A stretch of 64,000 bases of DNA from Aggregatibacter kilianii (GTDB lineage Bacteria > Pseudomonadota > Gammaproteobacteria > Enterobacterales > Pasteurellaceae), in contig NZ_NRCN01000001.1 of NCBI RefSeq assembly GCF_003130255.1, forward strand, positions 1,234,501 through 1,298,500, read 5' to 3'. A program made the translations under genes and the position numbers. Numbering within the stretch: position 1 is the first letter of the stretch; each line of letters begins with the position of its first letter. This document shows positions 9,907 through 19,037 of this stretch, in pieces. A model generated the notes under the pieces. It was not told the DNA's origin. It saw only the letters and a list, made by a program, of their open reading frames with translations, and made no database searches.

Positions 9907-10635
9907 TTAACACAGCCCGCCATTGACCGCAATCACTTGGCGGGTAATGTAGCCGGCTTTTTCGTCCATTAGGAAATTAACGGCGTGTGCGACTTCTTCC
10001 GGATCGCCCATACGGCCTGCCGGGATCATTTTTAAGATTTCTTCAATCGGTACATTTTCATCCAAAATATCCGTATCAATTAAACCCGGCGCTACGCAGT
10101 TTACGGTGATTTTACGTTTGGCTAATTCCACCGCTAAGGCTTTTGCCGCGCCGATTAATCCTGCTTTGGAAGCACTATAATTCACTTGCCCACGATTACC
10201 GATTAAGCCGGATACAGAAGTCATGCACACAATGCGCCCCGCTTTGCGACGGCGGATCATCGGCATCATAATCGGGTGAAGCACATTATAAAATCCGTCT
10301 AAATTGGTGCGTAATACCTGATCCCAATCCTCGTCGGTCAGTGCCGGAAAGGCGTTGTCGCGGGTTAATCCGGCATTTAATACAACCCCATAATAAGCAC
10401 CGTTTGTTTCGACATCTGCGGTTAAGATGTCAGCCACCTCGGCGCGGTTGCTGATGTCAAATTGTAATACGCGGGCTTGTTGTCCCAGTTCGCGCACGGT
10501 TTGTGCCACCAATTCGGCTTCGTCAACGCGACTACGGCAATGTACCACAATGTCAAAGCCTGATTGTGCCAAACGCAGGGCAATGGCTTTGCCGATGCCT
10601 CTGTTGGATCCTGTAATTAAAACGGTTTCACTCAT
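9907..10635 (-). CDS. Aryl polyene 3-oxoacyl-ACP reductase (FabG-like, ApeQ type)
   Basis: A 242-residue short-chain dehydrogenase. The NADP-binding GSNRGIGKA motif lies at residues 8-16 and the catalytic YSASK at about residue 152, with the preceding Ser in MTSVSG near 139. It reduces the 3-keto group after each condensation, the first step to the conjugated double bonds. It sits between a dehydratase gene (45 bases upstream, with an uptake signal in the gap) and the terminal ketosynthase gene. The chromosome would also need a separate fabG for fatty acids; this copy belongs to the pigment operon by context. Confidence 0.88.
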   Translation of the reverse strand: MSETVLITGSNRGIGKAIALRLAQSGFDIVVHCRSRVDEAELVAQTVRELGQQARVLQFDISNRAEVADILTADVETNGAYYGVVLNAGLTRDNAFPALTDEDWDQVLRTNLDGFYNVLHPIMMPMIRRRKAGRIVCMTSVSGLIGNRGQVNYSASKAGLIGAAKALAVELAKRKITVNCVAPGLIDTDILDENVPIEEILKMIPAGRMGDPEEVAHAVNFLMDEKAGYITRQVIAVNGGLC

Positions 10636-10680
10636 TTTTTGTTCCTGAATTTCAAAGTGCGGTGGTTTTTTTCAATGAAT

Positions 10681-11124
10681 TTAAACTTGTGGTCTAAAGA
10701 CATTGAGTGCGCCTTCCACAATCACTTGTTGATTGGCTTGGTCAATCAGTTGGCAATCAAATACCCCGAACCCGGTGGAATCTTCAATGGAGAGCTTTAT
10801 TTGAATGCATAACTTGCTGCCCACGGCAATATCGGTTTGATGAATGCTAAGTTTGCGGGAGCCAATCCAATATCCCAAACTAATCGGTTTGTCGGCACGA
10901 ACGCATTTACAACCGGCCCAAGCGGCAACCCCTTGCGCCATGATTTCAGCGCCTAAAAATGCGGGTAATTTGTTTTCTTTTAACAAGATATTGTCGTCAC
11001 GAATTTCGGCTTCCGCCACCAGAAAGTCATCGCCGAAATCAACGACGCGATCCAATAAAATCATTTTTCCGGTATGGGGAACCAACGGGGTGATGTCGGT
11101 GATTGGGCACGTTAAATCAATCAT
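10681..11124 (-). CDS. ApeP-family hotdog dehydratase
   Basis: A 147-residue hotdog-fold protein resembling FabZ/FabA. PHTGKMILLDRV near residue 16 holds the conserved histidine, and AEIMAQGVAAW near 60 holds the acidic position of the central helix. It should dehydrate 3-hydroxyacyl-ACP during polyene assembly. ApeP-type proteins are known to pair with ApeI-type partners; here the ApeI-like domain is fused to an AMP ligase at 20948-22624. It overlaps the upstream ketosynthase gene by 8 bases, indicating coupled translation. Confidence 0.8.
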   Translation of the reverse strand: MIDLTCPITDITPLVPHTGKMILLDRVVDFGDDFLVAEAEIRDDNILLKENKLPAFLGAEIMAQGVAAWAGCKCVRADKPISLGYWIGSRKLSIHQTDIAVGSKLCIQIKLSIEDSTGFGVFDCQLIDQANQQVIVEGALNVFRPQV

Positions 11125-12340
11125 CTCGTTCTCCTAAAATCAACACGGTGTTGTTGCCGCCGAAAGCAAAGGAACTGCTAGCGCCAATGCGTGGTGTGGT
11201 TTGCCAACGGCTTTGGGCATCGGTGATGTTGATCAAAGGTAGGGCGTCATCCCGTTGTTGATCCCACAATTGCGCCGGCAACTTGCCGTTAGGGTTTAAC
11301 TTGCGATCGATGGTGCCCCATAAAATGGCGGCTTCGACTGCTCCTGCCGCACCAAGTGTGTGGCCGGTATAAGGTTTGGTGGTCGTACAAGGCGTATTAT
11401 CACCAAATACTTGATGTACCGCGAGACTTTCCATTTGGTCATTATGTACCGTGCCGGTCCCGTGTAAATTAATCCAACCGATTTGTGCAGCACTTAATCG
11501 GGCGGAGTTTAATGCGTCTTGGAAAGCCGCAATGGCGCCTTTACCTTCAGGATGTGGCGAGGACATATGATAAGCGTCACTGCTGGCACCGTAGCCCAAG
11601 AGGGCGATATTGTCATCCGTTAATTTGTCACGGCTCATGATAAAGACCGCGGCGCCTTCGCCTAAATTAATGCCGTCGCGATTGGCAGAAAGCGGATTCG
11701 AGCGTTTGTCGGACAATACGGATAATGCCCCGAAGCCACTGATGGTGAGTGGTGAAAGTGCATCAACACCACCACAAATCACGGCATCGCATAACTCAGC
11801 GTTTAATAGGCGTGCCGCGCTGATTAAGGCTTTGGCGCCAGAGGTGCAAGCAGTGGAAATGCCGTATGTTAAACCTTGTAAGCCATATTGATAGGCGACA
11901 AAATCGGCCGGAGCGGAAAAATATTGCTGTTGCTGTTTGAATGGCGCGCCTTTCCAGTCTTGATGTCCAACGGCGTACTGAAACACCGGGATATTTTCAT
12001 CTACGCCGGTGGTGGATGTGCCGATAACCACGGCAATGCGTTGACGACCAAAGCGTGCGATTGCCTGTTCAATTTGCGGTTCAATTTGTGCCAAACAATG
12101 CCAAAGCAGTTGATTATTACGGCTGGCGTGCAGGCTTGGCAAATCTTGTGGGAACGGGCGTAATGTTGTGTTTACCTCGCCGAATACGCGTTGTTTGCCC
12201 GCCATGTGATAATGGGTGAAAGCCTGATCGGAAGGCGCGAGCGGTGAAGCCTCAGCTGCCAATAAATGCTGAATATGCCGTTCAATGCCTTCTCCTAAAC
12301 TGCTGAGAATGGCCGGTTTGGTTAAATAAAGTGTGGTCAT
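11117..12340 (-). CDS. Aryl polyene beta-ketoacyl-ACP synthase (second copy)
   Basis: A 407-residue ketosynthase when started at the ATG at 12340. That ATG follows AAAGGGAAAA and lies 8 bases after the preceding stop; an in-frame extension to 12373 would overlap the lipoprotein gene. Active-site residues are present: STACTSG with Cys165, HGTGT near 296 and GHTLGAAGA near 330. It is shorter in the N-terminus and divergent from the terminal ketosynthase of this operon, as expected for a distinct ApeO/ApeC-type subunit. It overlaps the ApeP-type gene by 8 bases. Confidence 0.83.
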   Translation of the reverse strand: MTTLYLTKPAILSSLGEGIERHIQHLLAAEASPLAPSDQAFTHYHMAGKQRVFGEVNTTLRPFPQDLPSLHASRNNQLLWHCLAQIEPQIEQAIARFGRQRIAVVIGTSTTGVDENIPVFQYAVGHQDWKGAPFKQQQQYFSAPADFVAYQYGLQGLTYGISTACTSGAKALISAARLLNAELCDAVICGGVDALSPLTISGFGALSVLSDKRSNPLSANRDGINLGEGAAVFIMSRDKLTDDNIALLGYGASSDAYHMSSPHPEGKGAIAAFQDALNSARLSAAQIGWINLHGTGTVHNDQMESLAVHQVFGDNTPCTTTKPYTGHTLGAAGAVEAAILWGTIDRKLNPNGKLPAQLWDQQRDDALPLINITDAQSRWQTTPRIGASSSFAFGGNNTVLILGERDD

Positions 12341-12348
12341 TTTTCCCT

Positions 12349-12831
12349 TTAATTTAATTCTTCGATTCGCCAATGGCTTTGATCGGCTAAGTCAATTTCA
12401 ATCGTGTTAGATAATTGTCTGATCTGCCAGACTTTCTTATTTTGAATAAAATAATCGGCGCCATTTGCCACGGGATTAATTGCGCTAAATGTAAATAGTG
12501 CATGGTTTGGGTTTAACGCCGTGGATAGCGCAGAAAAAAGCAGTTTGGCTTGTTGGTTGGGCATGACAAAACCGTCATTTTGCCATCCTTGCGTAGTTAA
12601 AATCACCCGCGCCAAAGGCGCACCAAGAGGATCCGTTTGTACCCAACGCCACTGTTGCGGTTCTGTTTGTAAGGTTAATAGGCTGGCTTGTTGGAGTTGA
12701 TGTTGGGCATTTAATTGTTCCACTTTAAACACCCGAATGTTTTGTTGCTGTGGCGGCAAGTGTTTGACCGTCGGCAACGATGTGCAGGCAGTAAGCACTA
12801 AACAACACAACAGCAAGACATATTTCATCAT
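12349..12831 (-). CDS. DUF3261-type outer membrane lipoprotein of the aryl polyene operon
   Basis: A 160-residue protein with a lipoprotein signal peptide: a hydrophobic core, then LTAC with lipidated Cys16. The rest is beta-rich (VKVEQLNAQ, RWVQTDPLGAPLAR), consistent with DUF3261. It lies between the flavoprotein and ketosynthase genes, the usual place in APE clusters. Together with the LolA-like protein and MMPL exporter of this operon it probably helps move the lipid-linked polyene to the outer membrane. That role is inferred from context. Confidence 0.75.
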   Translation of the reverse strand: MMKYVLLLCCLVLTACTSLPTVKHLPPQQQNIRVFKVEQLNAQHQLQQASLLTLQTEPQQWRWVQTDPLGAPLARVILTTQGWQNDGFVMPNQQAKLLFSALSTALNPNHALFTFSAINPVANGADYFIQNKKVWQIRQLSNTIEIDLADQSHWRIEELN

Positions 12832-12844
12832 CAGAGCCTAACCT

Positions 12845-14080
12845 TTAATCTTGGGTAGCGATGCCACAAATTTCTGCCAGCGCGTTTAAGCGGGGTGTGG
12901 ATTTCGCCACAAATGGATTTTCCGTATCCCACGCATAGCCCGCCAAAATAGACGACAGCATTTGACGAATTTTAGGTTCCGGATTACGTGCATAAATCAC
13001 ATCTTGGAAAGAATTGTCATACCAACCGTTTACATAAGTGCGGAAGGCGTTCACGCCAACCATTAACGGTTCGCTAAATTCTGTTTGCCAATCCACCGTT
13101 TCGCCTTTGAGTTGGCGTGGAATAATACGCGACGCCAAACGGGCCGAATGTAAGGCGATGGTCACGCCGGAGGAAAATACCGGGTCAAGGAATTCGGCGG
13201 CGTTGCCCAACAAGGCAAAATGTTTGCCATATAACGCTTTTACGTTTGCGGAATAACCTTGAATCTGACGATATGGGAAATCATTTTCCCAATTGGCGTT
13301 AGCCAAAATGCGTTTTAACATCGGGCATTCCAACGCGAATTTTTTCAATATGGTTTCATTGTCGCCATCTAGGGTTTCCGGCAAACCCACCACACCGATA
13401 GAGCAACGGTTGTCGGCAAATGGAATCAACCATAACCACACATCACGGTGTGTCAGGTGTGTCGTGATCAGAATCTTATTTCGGTCAAAGTCAGGAGCAT
13501 TGATATTGTCATCAATATGTGTGAAACGGGCGACACGGGTAGGCAGACTGGACGGTGTTTCTAAGTCCAATAAACGCGGCAATACGCGGCCATAACCACT
13601 GGCGTCCAATACAAAGCGGGCGGATAAATGATACTCTTCACCGTCTTCGCCACGGGTTTTTAATACGGCGGTTTCCCCCGAATTATCTAAACTGAGCACT
13701 TCATGGCCGAAACGGACTTCTACGCCTTTTTTGGCTGTTTCATCAATTAAAATTTTATCAAAAATACCGCGACGAACTTGGTAAGTCGTGCCCGGACCGG
13801 CAGTGAATTTATCGGTGAAATCAAAATAAGTGTAACGATTGCCCCAAGTGAAGGCGGCACCGTTTTTAAATTGGAAGGTTTTCTCGGCATTGACGGCGTC
13901 AACCAAGTCCGCTTCCGCTAAAATATCCATGCAATAAGGCAACAGGCTTTCGCCGATGACAAAACGCGGGAAATGTTGTTTTTCTAATACACAAACCTTG
14001 ACGCCTTGTTTATGCAATAAGGAGGCGGCGACGGAACCTGCTGGCCCTGCCCCAATAATCACAACATCAAATTGATTCAT
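12845..14080 (-). CDS. FAD-dependent oxidoreductase with flavin-halogenase motif
   Basis: A 411-residue flavoprotein. The FAD-binding GAGPAGS motif is at residues 10-16 and GNAAEFLDPVFSSG lies near 285-300. WLWLIP at residues 215-220 fits the W-x-W-x-I-P signature of flavin-dependent halogenases. K72, in FKNGAAFTWG, lies where those enzymes carry their catalytic lysine (about 70-80); that alignment is my inference. The start overlaps the exporter stop by 4 bases (ATGA). Members in APE operons are commonly labelled tryptophan-7-halogenase-like, but no halogenated product follows from sequence alone. Hydroxylation or dehydrogenation are equally possible. Confidence 0.75.
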   Translation of the reverse strand: MNQFDVVIIGAGPAGSVAASLLHKQGVKVCVLEKQHFPRFVIGESLLPYCMDILAEADLVDAVNAEKTFQFKNGAAFTWGNRYTYFDFTDKFTAGPGTTYQVRRGIFDKILIDETAKKGVEVRFGHEVLSLDNSGETAVLKTRGEDGEEYHLSARFVLDASGYGRVLPRLLDLETPSSLPTRVARFTHIDDNINAPDFDRNKILITTHLTHRDVWLWLIPFADNRCSIGVVGLPETLDGDNETILKKFALECPMLKRILANANWENDFPYRQIQGYSANVKALYGKHFALLGNAAEFLDPVFSSGVTIALHSARLASRIIPRQLKGETVDWQTEFSEPLMVGVNAFRTYVNGWYDNSFQDVIYARNPEPKIRQMLSSILAGYAWDTENPFVAKSTPRLNALAEICGIATQD

Positions 14081-16362
14081 TTTGATTCTCCATGACGTAG
14101 CATTTTAAAAGTTATAATTACGCTGAATAACACGCCAATACTCACACTTAACCCGAATGAGGCCACCGCAGGTGTTGAACTTAAGCCTAATAAGACAAAA
14201 GAAATGAGCGTGGTGGTTGCCGCCAATAATACCGCAATGTACTTACCGTATAAAGGCTCATTTGCGGTTTGCATATAGGCGGTGTAATCAATGCCGATGG
14301 CGGAAACCAACAACAGACCGAACATGGTAAATAAGCTGATTGGCCAACCAAACCAACCGAACATCGCCACCGTTGTTACAATGGCGCATAAAGGGGGTAA
14401 CAACATTTTTAAGGTATTTTTGGTGCCGAAGAAACGCCATAACAAGAGCCCGGCAAACATGAACGACAGCACTTTTAACCAAGCCGCCTGATCTCGGGTG
14501 GCTTGGAAGGCCTGATTCAAATGCGCCCGTTTATCCTGCCAGAAAATATCCTGTTGATTGGCAAAATGCGCTAAGGATTGGATTGCTGAGCCACTTACCT
14601 GCACCACACCGGCCACTTTGCCGTTCATATTACCTAAATACAGCGTTTGCCATGCTTGACCGACTTGTGTTTGTAATACTGTGGAGAGTTGTAACGGTGA
14701 GGCATGGGTTAGGTCGGTGAGTGCCGTTTGAATACGCTCCGGTGGCACGCCGATGTCCTCTAAAATCGCATAATCTTGCGGCTTTAAATTTGTGTTAAGT
14801 GCTTGCAGGAATTGCGTTTGTTGCATTGGTGACATAATCCATTGGGACAAGGCTCGATAGGGGATTTTTTGTTCTACTAATTTTTGCGTGAGCGCGTCTT
14901 CTTTGGCTAATAATTCATCATCATTATCGGCGATTACCAAGAAGTAACGATTACCCAAATCAATCCCGGTTAAGTCTCCGATTTGTTTGGCTTCGTTAAG
15001 CATGCTTTGCTGCATGGAAACCCATTCTCGAATATCGTCCTGCCACTTAGATTGATACAAACCGCCGACAATGAATAATAGTAATAACGCCAGTGGCAAC
15101 GGTCCGATTTCCTGCTGTAAAAACGCGTCGAAAAATGACCGCACTTTAGGGCGTGACGTTAGCGGTTTGGCTTGGTAACGACGAAAGCGCGACGGTAGAA
15201 ATAATAGGGTCGCCAACATGGCCGCGATCAGGGCAATAGCGGAGAAAAGTGCGGTCTGTTTTAACACCGGAAGTGCGGTAAAGCCGAGCAGACCATAGCC
15301 CAAGAGCGTCACAAATAGGCTAATCAGAAAAGTAAAACGTAATTTCTTCATCGCCTGAACGCCATTCCACTGCAGGTTTGAAAGGGAAGAGGAGAGCCAG
15401 TGTAGCGGAAAATCAATGAGTACACCGATTAAACTGGTGCCGATGACGATGGTTAAAATATGAATTTGCCCAAAGGTCAGCACCGTTGCGGTGACACCGC
15501 TTAGCATCCCTGCCACAATCGGCAGAAAGAGCCATAATACGCGTAGCGTTCGGAAGGTTGTCAGCAGCAATAATAAGGTTAGGCTGACGCCGAGCAGGCT
15601 CATTAAGGTGCTTTCCTGTTCGGCTTTCATTTTGGCTTGAGCGGCAAACAGGGCGGCCCCGGTGGCTAGCATTTGCCCGCCGTTCGCGTCAACTTGCTTA
15701 CGATTTTCCGTTAAAAGTGCGGTCAGTTTTAACGATGGATTGATCAAACTGCCCTGTGCCAATACGCCACGTAGCAAAACCCATGTTTTCTCTTTTTCGA
15801 CAATATACAGCATGCCGTTTTCCGCATTCCATTGAACCCGGCTTTGGGATTGCGCCTGCGCTAACACAAATCGGCCGAAGCCCAACCAGTCTTGTTCTAA
15901 AGACAGTAAATTGGTTTGAGCAAACGGGTTGGTAATTTGTTCGGCATAGTGCTGAAAATAGGCTTGTGGATTATTCAGTAATTGCTGACGAATTGCTTGC
16001 GGTAAGGTGGCAAAGCGTAATTGTTTGATTTCTTCACGCAACGTTGTCAGATTCGGTTGCATTTTGTCGTTCACTTGCGTGAACAAGCCGCTTTGCTGCC
16101 ATTGTTGTGCGATGTTCTCATTAAGTTGAAACGCAGTTTGCGGATCTTGATGGCCAATAAGTACGATAACTTGTTGATTAAGCAATGCTTCTTGATGTTG
16201 ATCCGCTTGGATTTGTAAGTCTGTCCAACCTTGTTCTTGCGGTAACAGCGCGCGCAGGTCAGTTTGTAACCAATCGCCTTTCTTGACCAAATAGCCCAGC
16301 GTCACCAAGGTGGCGATTAAAAATAGGGCGTATAAACAGGAAAGTGCGGTGGTTTTTTTCAT
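14077..16362 (-). CDS. MMPL/RND-type exporter of the aryl polyene operon
   Basis: A 761-residue inner membrane protein. It has one N-terminal membrane helix (residues 9-27), a large periplasmic domain, about five helices around 250-390, a second periplasmic domain, and five C-terminal helices. This is the duplicated RND layout of the MMPL group. It likely pumps or flips the polyene lipid. It begins 6 bases after the LolA-like gene and overlaps the flavoprotein gene by 4 bases. Five uptake signals fall between 15138 and 16350, an unusually dense run. Confidence 0.85.
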   Translation of the reverse strand: MKKTTALSCLYALFLIATLVTLGYLVKKGDWLQTDLRALLPQEQGWTDLQIQADQHQEALLNQQVIVLIGHQDPQTAFQLNENIAQQWQQSGLFTQVNDKMQPNLTTLREEIKQLRFATLPQAIRQQLLNNPQAYFQHYAEQITNPFAQTNLLSLEQDWLGFGRFVLAQAQSQSRVQWNAENGMLYIVEKEKTWVLLRGVLAQGSLINPSLKLTALLTENRKQVDANGGQMLATGAALFAAQAKMKAEQESTLMSLLGVSLTLLLLLTTFRTLRVLWLFLPIVAGMLSGVTATVLTFGQIHILTIVIGTSLIGVLIDFPLHWLSSSLSNLQWNGVQAMKKLRFTFLISLFVTLLGYGLLGFTALPVLKQTALFSAIALIAAMLATLLFLPSRFRRYQAKPLTSRPKVRSFFDAFLQQEIGPLPLALLLLFIVGGLYQSKWQDDIREWVSMQQSMLNEAKQIGDLTGIDLGNRYFLVIADNDDELLAKEDALTQKLVEQKIPYRALSQWIMSPMQQTQFLQALNTNLKPQDYAILEDIGVPPERIQTALTDLTHASPLQLSTVLQTQVGQAWQTLYLGNMNGKVAGVVQVSGSAIQSLAHFANQQDIFWQDKRAHLNQAFQATRDQAAWLKVLSFMFAGLLLWRFFGTKNTLKMLLPPLCAIVTTVAMFGWFGWPISLFTMFGLLLVSAIGIDYTAYMQTANEPLYGKYIAVLLAATTTLISFVLLGLSSTPAVASFGLSVSIGVLFSVIITFKMLRHGESK

Positions 16363-16368
16363 CGTTTT

Positions 16369-16953
16369 TTATTCAAGGGCAGATTGTGCCATGGCGGACA
16401 AGGGTTGATTTTGTTGAATGTGGTCAAACTGAATGTGGGTTTTATCCCCCTGTTTTTCGTTTAACACAATGGTTTTCACGACATTATCGCCTTGAATTTG
16501 AATGTTAGTAAAAATCTGTTTCATTAATAGCGAACTTGGCGTTAAGGTTAAATGCCAATGTTGTGCGTTACCGCCGAGTGTCACATCAAATTGTGATTTT
16601 AGCCCCGAAATGTCACCTGACAACAAGCCTAAAAACAGCGAAATTTGTTCCGCTTGTCCCATTTTTCCATTGGCGACCCATTGTTTTCCGTCCCATTGCA
16701 TAATGCCGTCTTTTTTCACCCGTAATTGATTGGCAAAAGGTTTTTCCATTTGCCATAACAAGCCTTTTTGTGCCAAAAGCGTGAACTTGCCTTGGGTAGT
16801 AATAGGCTTGGTTAAGGATTTCAGAAAGCGTTGTTGGGTAAAATCGCCTTGCACGTTTTTAGGCGTTTGCAACAACGTGATCAATTCACCTTCGGAAAAG
16901 GCAAAGGTGAGTGGGCTAAGCAAGAACAAAACAAGAAGTAAGGCTTTACGCAT
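16369..16953 (-). CDS. LolA-like periplasmic lipid carrier
   Basis: A 194-residue protein when started at ATG 16953. This start gives a clean signal peptide (MRKALLLVLFLL, cleavage after about residue 19) and an 8-base overlap with the thioesterase stop. A longer frame to 17115 would bury the signal. The mature part reads GDFTQQRFLKSL, a LolA-like N-terminus, and should form a half-barrel that carries a hydrophobic ligand. In APE operons such proteins are thought to ferry the polyene lipid across the periplasm between the MMPL exporter and the DUF3261 lipoprotein. Confidence 0.82.
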   Translation of the reverse strand: MRKALLLVLFLLSPLTFAFSEGELITLLQTPKNVQGDFTQQRFLKSLTKPITTQGKFTLLAQKGLLWQMEKPFANQLRVKKDGIMQWDGKQWVANGKMGQAEQISLFLGLLSGDISGLKSQFDVTLGGNAQHWHLTLTPSSLLMKQIFTNIQIQGDNVVKTIVLNEKQGDKTHIQFDHIQQNQPLSAMAQSALE

Positions 16954-17395
16954 GGCTTTTCTCCGCTTGAAAACTCGGGTGATTTTCCACCGCACTTCGC
17001 CAGCAAGGCGGAGTTTGCAGTTGCATTTCGCCGCTTTTAATTTCCACAGCCACTTGAGTGGTACTACCGCTGGTGAGTTTTTGTTTGGTTGCCAGATCAC
17101 GAATAACATAATCAATACGAATACAACTTTCGTATTCTACCAAGAACAATTCTACGCGGATTTTCTGACGGAAAATGGTTGGTTTGACATACTTCAAATT
17201 TAACTGCACAACCGGCCAACCGTAGCCTTTTTCTTTCATCACATCATAGGTGTAATGAATTTCGTCTAAAAATGCACAGCGTGCCATTTCCAAGTATTTC
17301 ACGTAATGTCCATGCCACATGATATTCATAGAATCCACGTCAAAAAACTGGATTTCATAGTCGGAAGCGTGGTGGCAATAAATGTGTTTTTTCAT
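16946..17395 (-). CDS. YbgC-like 4HBT thioesterase of the aryl polyene operon
   Basis: A 149-residue hotdog protein started at ATG 17395, which overlaps the preceding stop as ATGA. Six further in-frame codons upstream are unlikely to be used. The FDVDSMNIMWHGHY segment near residues 18-31 contains the Asp and WHGHY of the YbgC/4-hydroxybenzoyl-CoA thioesterase family. It probably releases or edits acyl chains from the carrier proteins, as ApeK-type thioesterases do. Its partner genes are acyltransferase upstream and LolA-like downstream. Confidence 0.8.
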   Translation of the reverse strand: MKKHIYCHHASDYEIQFFDVDSMNIMWHGHYVKYLEMARCAFLDEIHYTYDVMKEKGYGWPVVQLNLKYVKPTIFRQKIRVELFLVEYESCIRIDYVIRDLATKQKLTSGSTTQVAVEIKSGEMQLQTPPCWRSAVENHPSFQAEKSHA

Positions 17396-18318
17396 TTTGA
17401 ATCGTCTTCCCAAAAATCGTAAAAGTTAAACCAATAAAGCGGATTTTCTTCACATTCTTTCGCCAGTAAATCCGCATAGCGTTGCATGGCCGCTTCAATA
17501 TTTTCTGCGCGTTGCTTGCCACAGCCTTCAATCGGGGCAGAAAAATGCCGCAATTTTAAGTGGTAATCGCCCCGTTTTTTTAAGCAAAACACCGTATTAA
17601 TCGGGGTTTTTAGTATGCTTGCCATTAGCCATGCCCCTTGCGGAAATTCTGCTTTTTCTCCTAAAAAATGAATCTTTTGGGTTTTGTCGCCGCGCACCGG
17701 AATGCGATCCGCCGCGATGGCAATCCATTCTCCCCGTTCGATACGGTCATGTAATTCCAGCATTTTTTGCGCATCTAAATCTTCCACCTGAATTAATGGT
17801 AATGAGGTAGCACCGGCTTTTTCCAAGGTTTCATTAAAGGCTTGTGCGTGGCGGTTATGTACCAAAATGTTTAATCGAAAATTACCGTGATGTCCACTGT
17901 CCACCAGGGCACGACAAATTTCAATATTACCAAAATGAGAACACACTAAAATCTGACCGCGGCCTTGGGAACGAATGGCTTGATAGACATTGTCCGTATC
18001 ATCCAATACGAGATCAGGGTAACGAATTTTTTTCTGCCACACGGCAAAACGGTCGGTAATTGCCTCACCAAACGCCAAAAAATGCCGAAACAAGGCATAA
18101 CGCGGCAATTTTATGTGTGGAAAAGTTCGTTGTAAGCGTTGTTGGTAGCGGGCAATATTTCGGCGCGCTTTCCTTGAGGTGAGAAAAAAATAACTCACCA
18201 CAATAAACGTGATAAGACGAATTAACCACAGAGGACAATACTGCACGATTAAACGGGTTAAATTGAGGAAAAATTTACTGCCCCGTTCATGTTGTTGAGC
18301 CCAATGTTGTGAAGTCAT
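17392..18318 (-). CDS. LpxL/HtrB-like acyltransferase
   Basis: A 308-residue protein with an N-terminal membrane helix (residues 30-50). The acyltransferase motif HFGNIE (Hx4E, near residue 128) and a GDKTQKIHFLGE region near 205 match the lipid A late acyltransferase family. In APE clusters this domain usually sits beside or is fused to a family 2 glycosyltransferase; here they are two genes overlapping by 4 bases. It may attach the polyene acid or a fatty acid to the glycolipid anchor. The actual acyl donor is not known from sequence. Confidence 0.8.
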   Translation of the reverse strand: MTSQHWAQQHERGSKFFLNLTRLIVQYCPLWLIRLITFIVVSYFFLTSRKARRNIARYQQRLQRTFPHIKLPRYALFRHFLAFGEAITDRFAVWQKKIRYPDLVLDDTDNVYQAIRSQGRGQILVCSHFGNIEICRALVDSGHHGNFRLNILVHNRHAQAFNETLEKAGATSLPLIQVEDLDAQKMLELHDRIERGEWIAIAADRIPVRGDKTQKIHFLGEKAEFPQGAWLMASILKTPINTVFCLKKRGDYHLKLRHFSAPIEGCGKQRAENIEAAMQRYADLLAKECEENPLYWFNFYDFWEDDSK

Positions 18319-19037
18319 ACTTTACGTCCCGTCAATACCCTTGCCAACATACCGAAAAAGAGGCGGGTATGCATTTTGCTGATCGCCCAATTGTCGGCGA
18401 AACCGCGAAAATGCGACACACCGTCCAGTGTATAACGTACCGGTGTTGGCACCCAAACCAAAGGAATTTGGTGCCAGTGGGATTTCACTAAAATATCAAT
18501 ATCAAATTCCATGCGATTGCCTAATGTTTCCTGTTGCATTAATAGCAACATTGCTGCTAACGGATATAAGCGGAATCCACACATTCCATCTTTGATGTCG
18601 GTGGAAAGGGTGTGAATAGCGTTCCAAAAATCGGTGATTTTGCGTCCGTATAAGCGGGCTTTCGGGGCGTCTTCGCCATAAATAGGGTTGCCACAAATAA
18701 GTGCGGTCGGATTTTTTTGCATTTCCAGTAACATTTGTTGAATATCGGGCAGATGATGTTGCCCGTCAGCATCTACTTGAATAGCGTGCGTGAACCCCAT
18801 GTTGAAGGCCTGGGTAAAGCCCACTTTCATAGCTGCGCCCTTGCCGCTATTTTGCGGGCAATAATGTACGATAACTTTCGGTGGATTTTCTAATTTTTTT
18901 AACACGGCCACATGTTCGGCAGAAGAGCCGTCATCTACAATCAGCACCGGTAACTCTAGTGCAAGCAATTGTTCTACCACATTGCCGATAGTATCCGAAT
19001 GGTTGTAATGAGGAATAATGGCGATGACCTGATTCAT
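18315..19037 (-). CDS. Family 2 glycosyltransferase of the aryl polyene operon
   Basis: A 240-residue GT-A-type protein. IIPHYNHSDTI near the N-terminus binds the nucleotide sugar, VDDGSS lies at about residues 35-40, and VDADGQHH near 92 supplies the DxD metal motif. A C-terminal amphipathic stretch suggests membrane association. It overlaps the AMP ligase stop by 4 bases and the acyltransferase start by 4 bases. It likely glycosylates the lipid anchor that carries the polyene; the sugar is unknown. Confidence 0.82.
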   Translation of the reverse strand: MNQVIAIIPHYNHSDTIGNVVEQLLALELPVLIVDDGSSAEHVAVLKKLENPPKVIVHYCPQNSGKGAAMKVGFTQAFNMGFTHAIQVDADGQHHLPDIQQMLLEMQKNPTALICGNPIYGEDAPKARLYGRKITDFWNAIHTLSTDIKDGMCGFRLYPLAAMLLLMQQETLGNRMEFDIDILVKSHWHQIPLVWVPTPVRYTLDGVSHFRGFADNWAISKMHTRLFFGMLARVLTGRKV

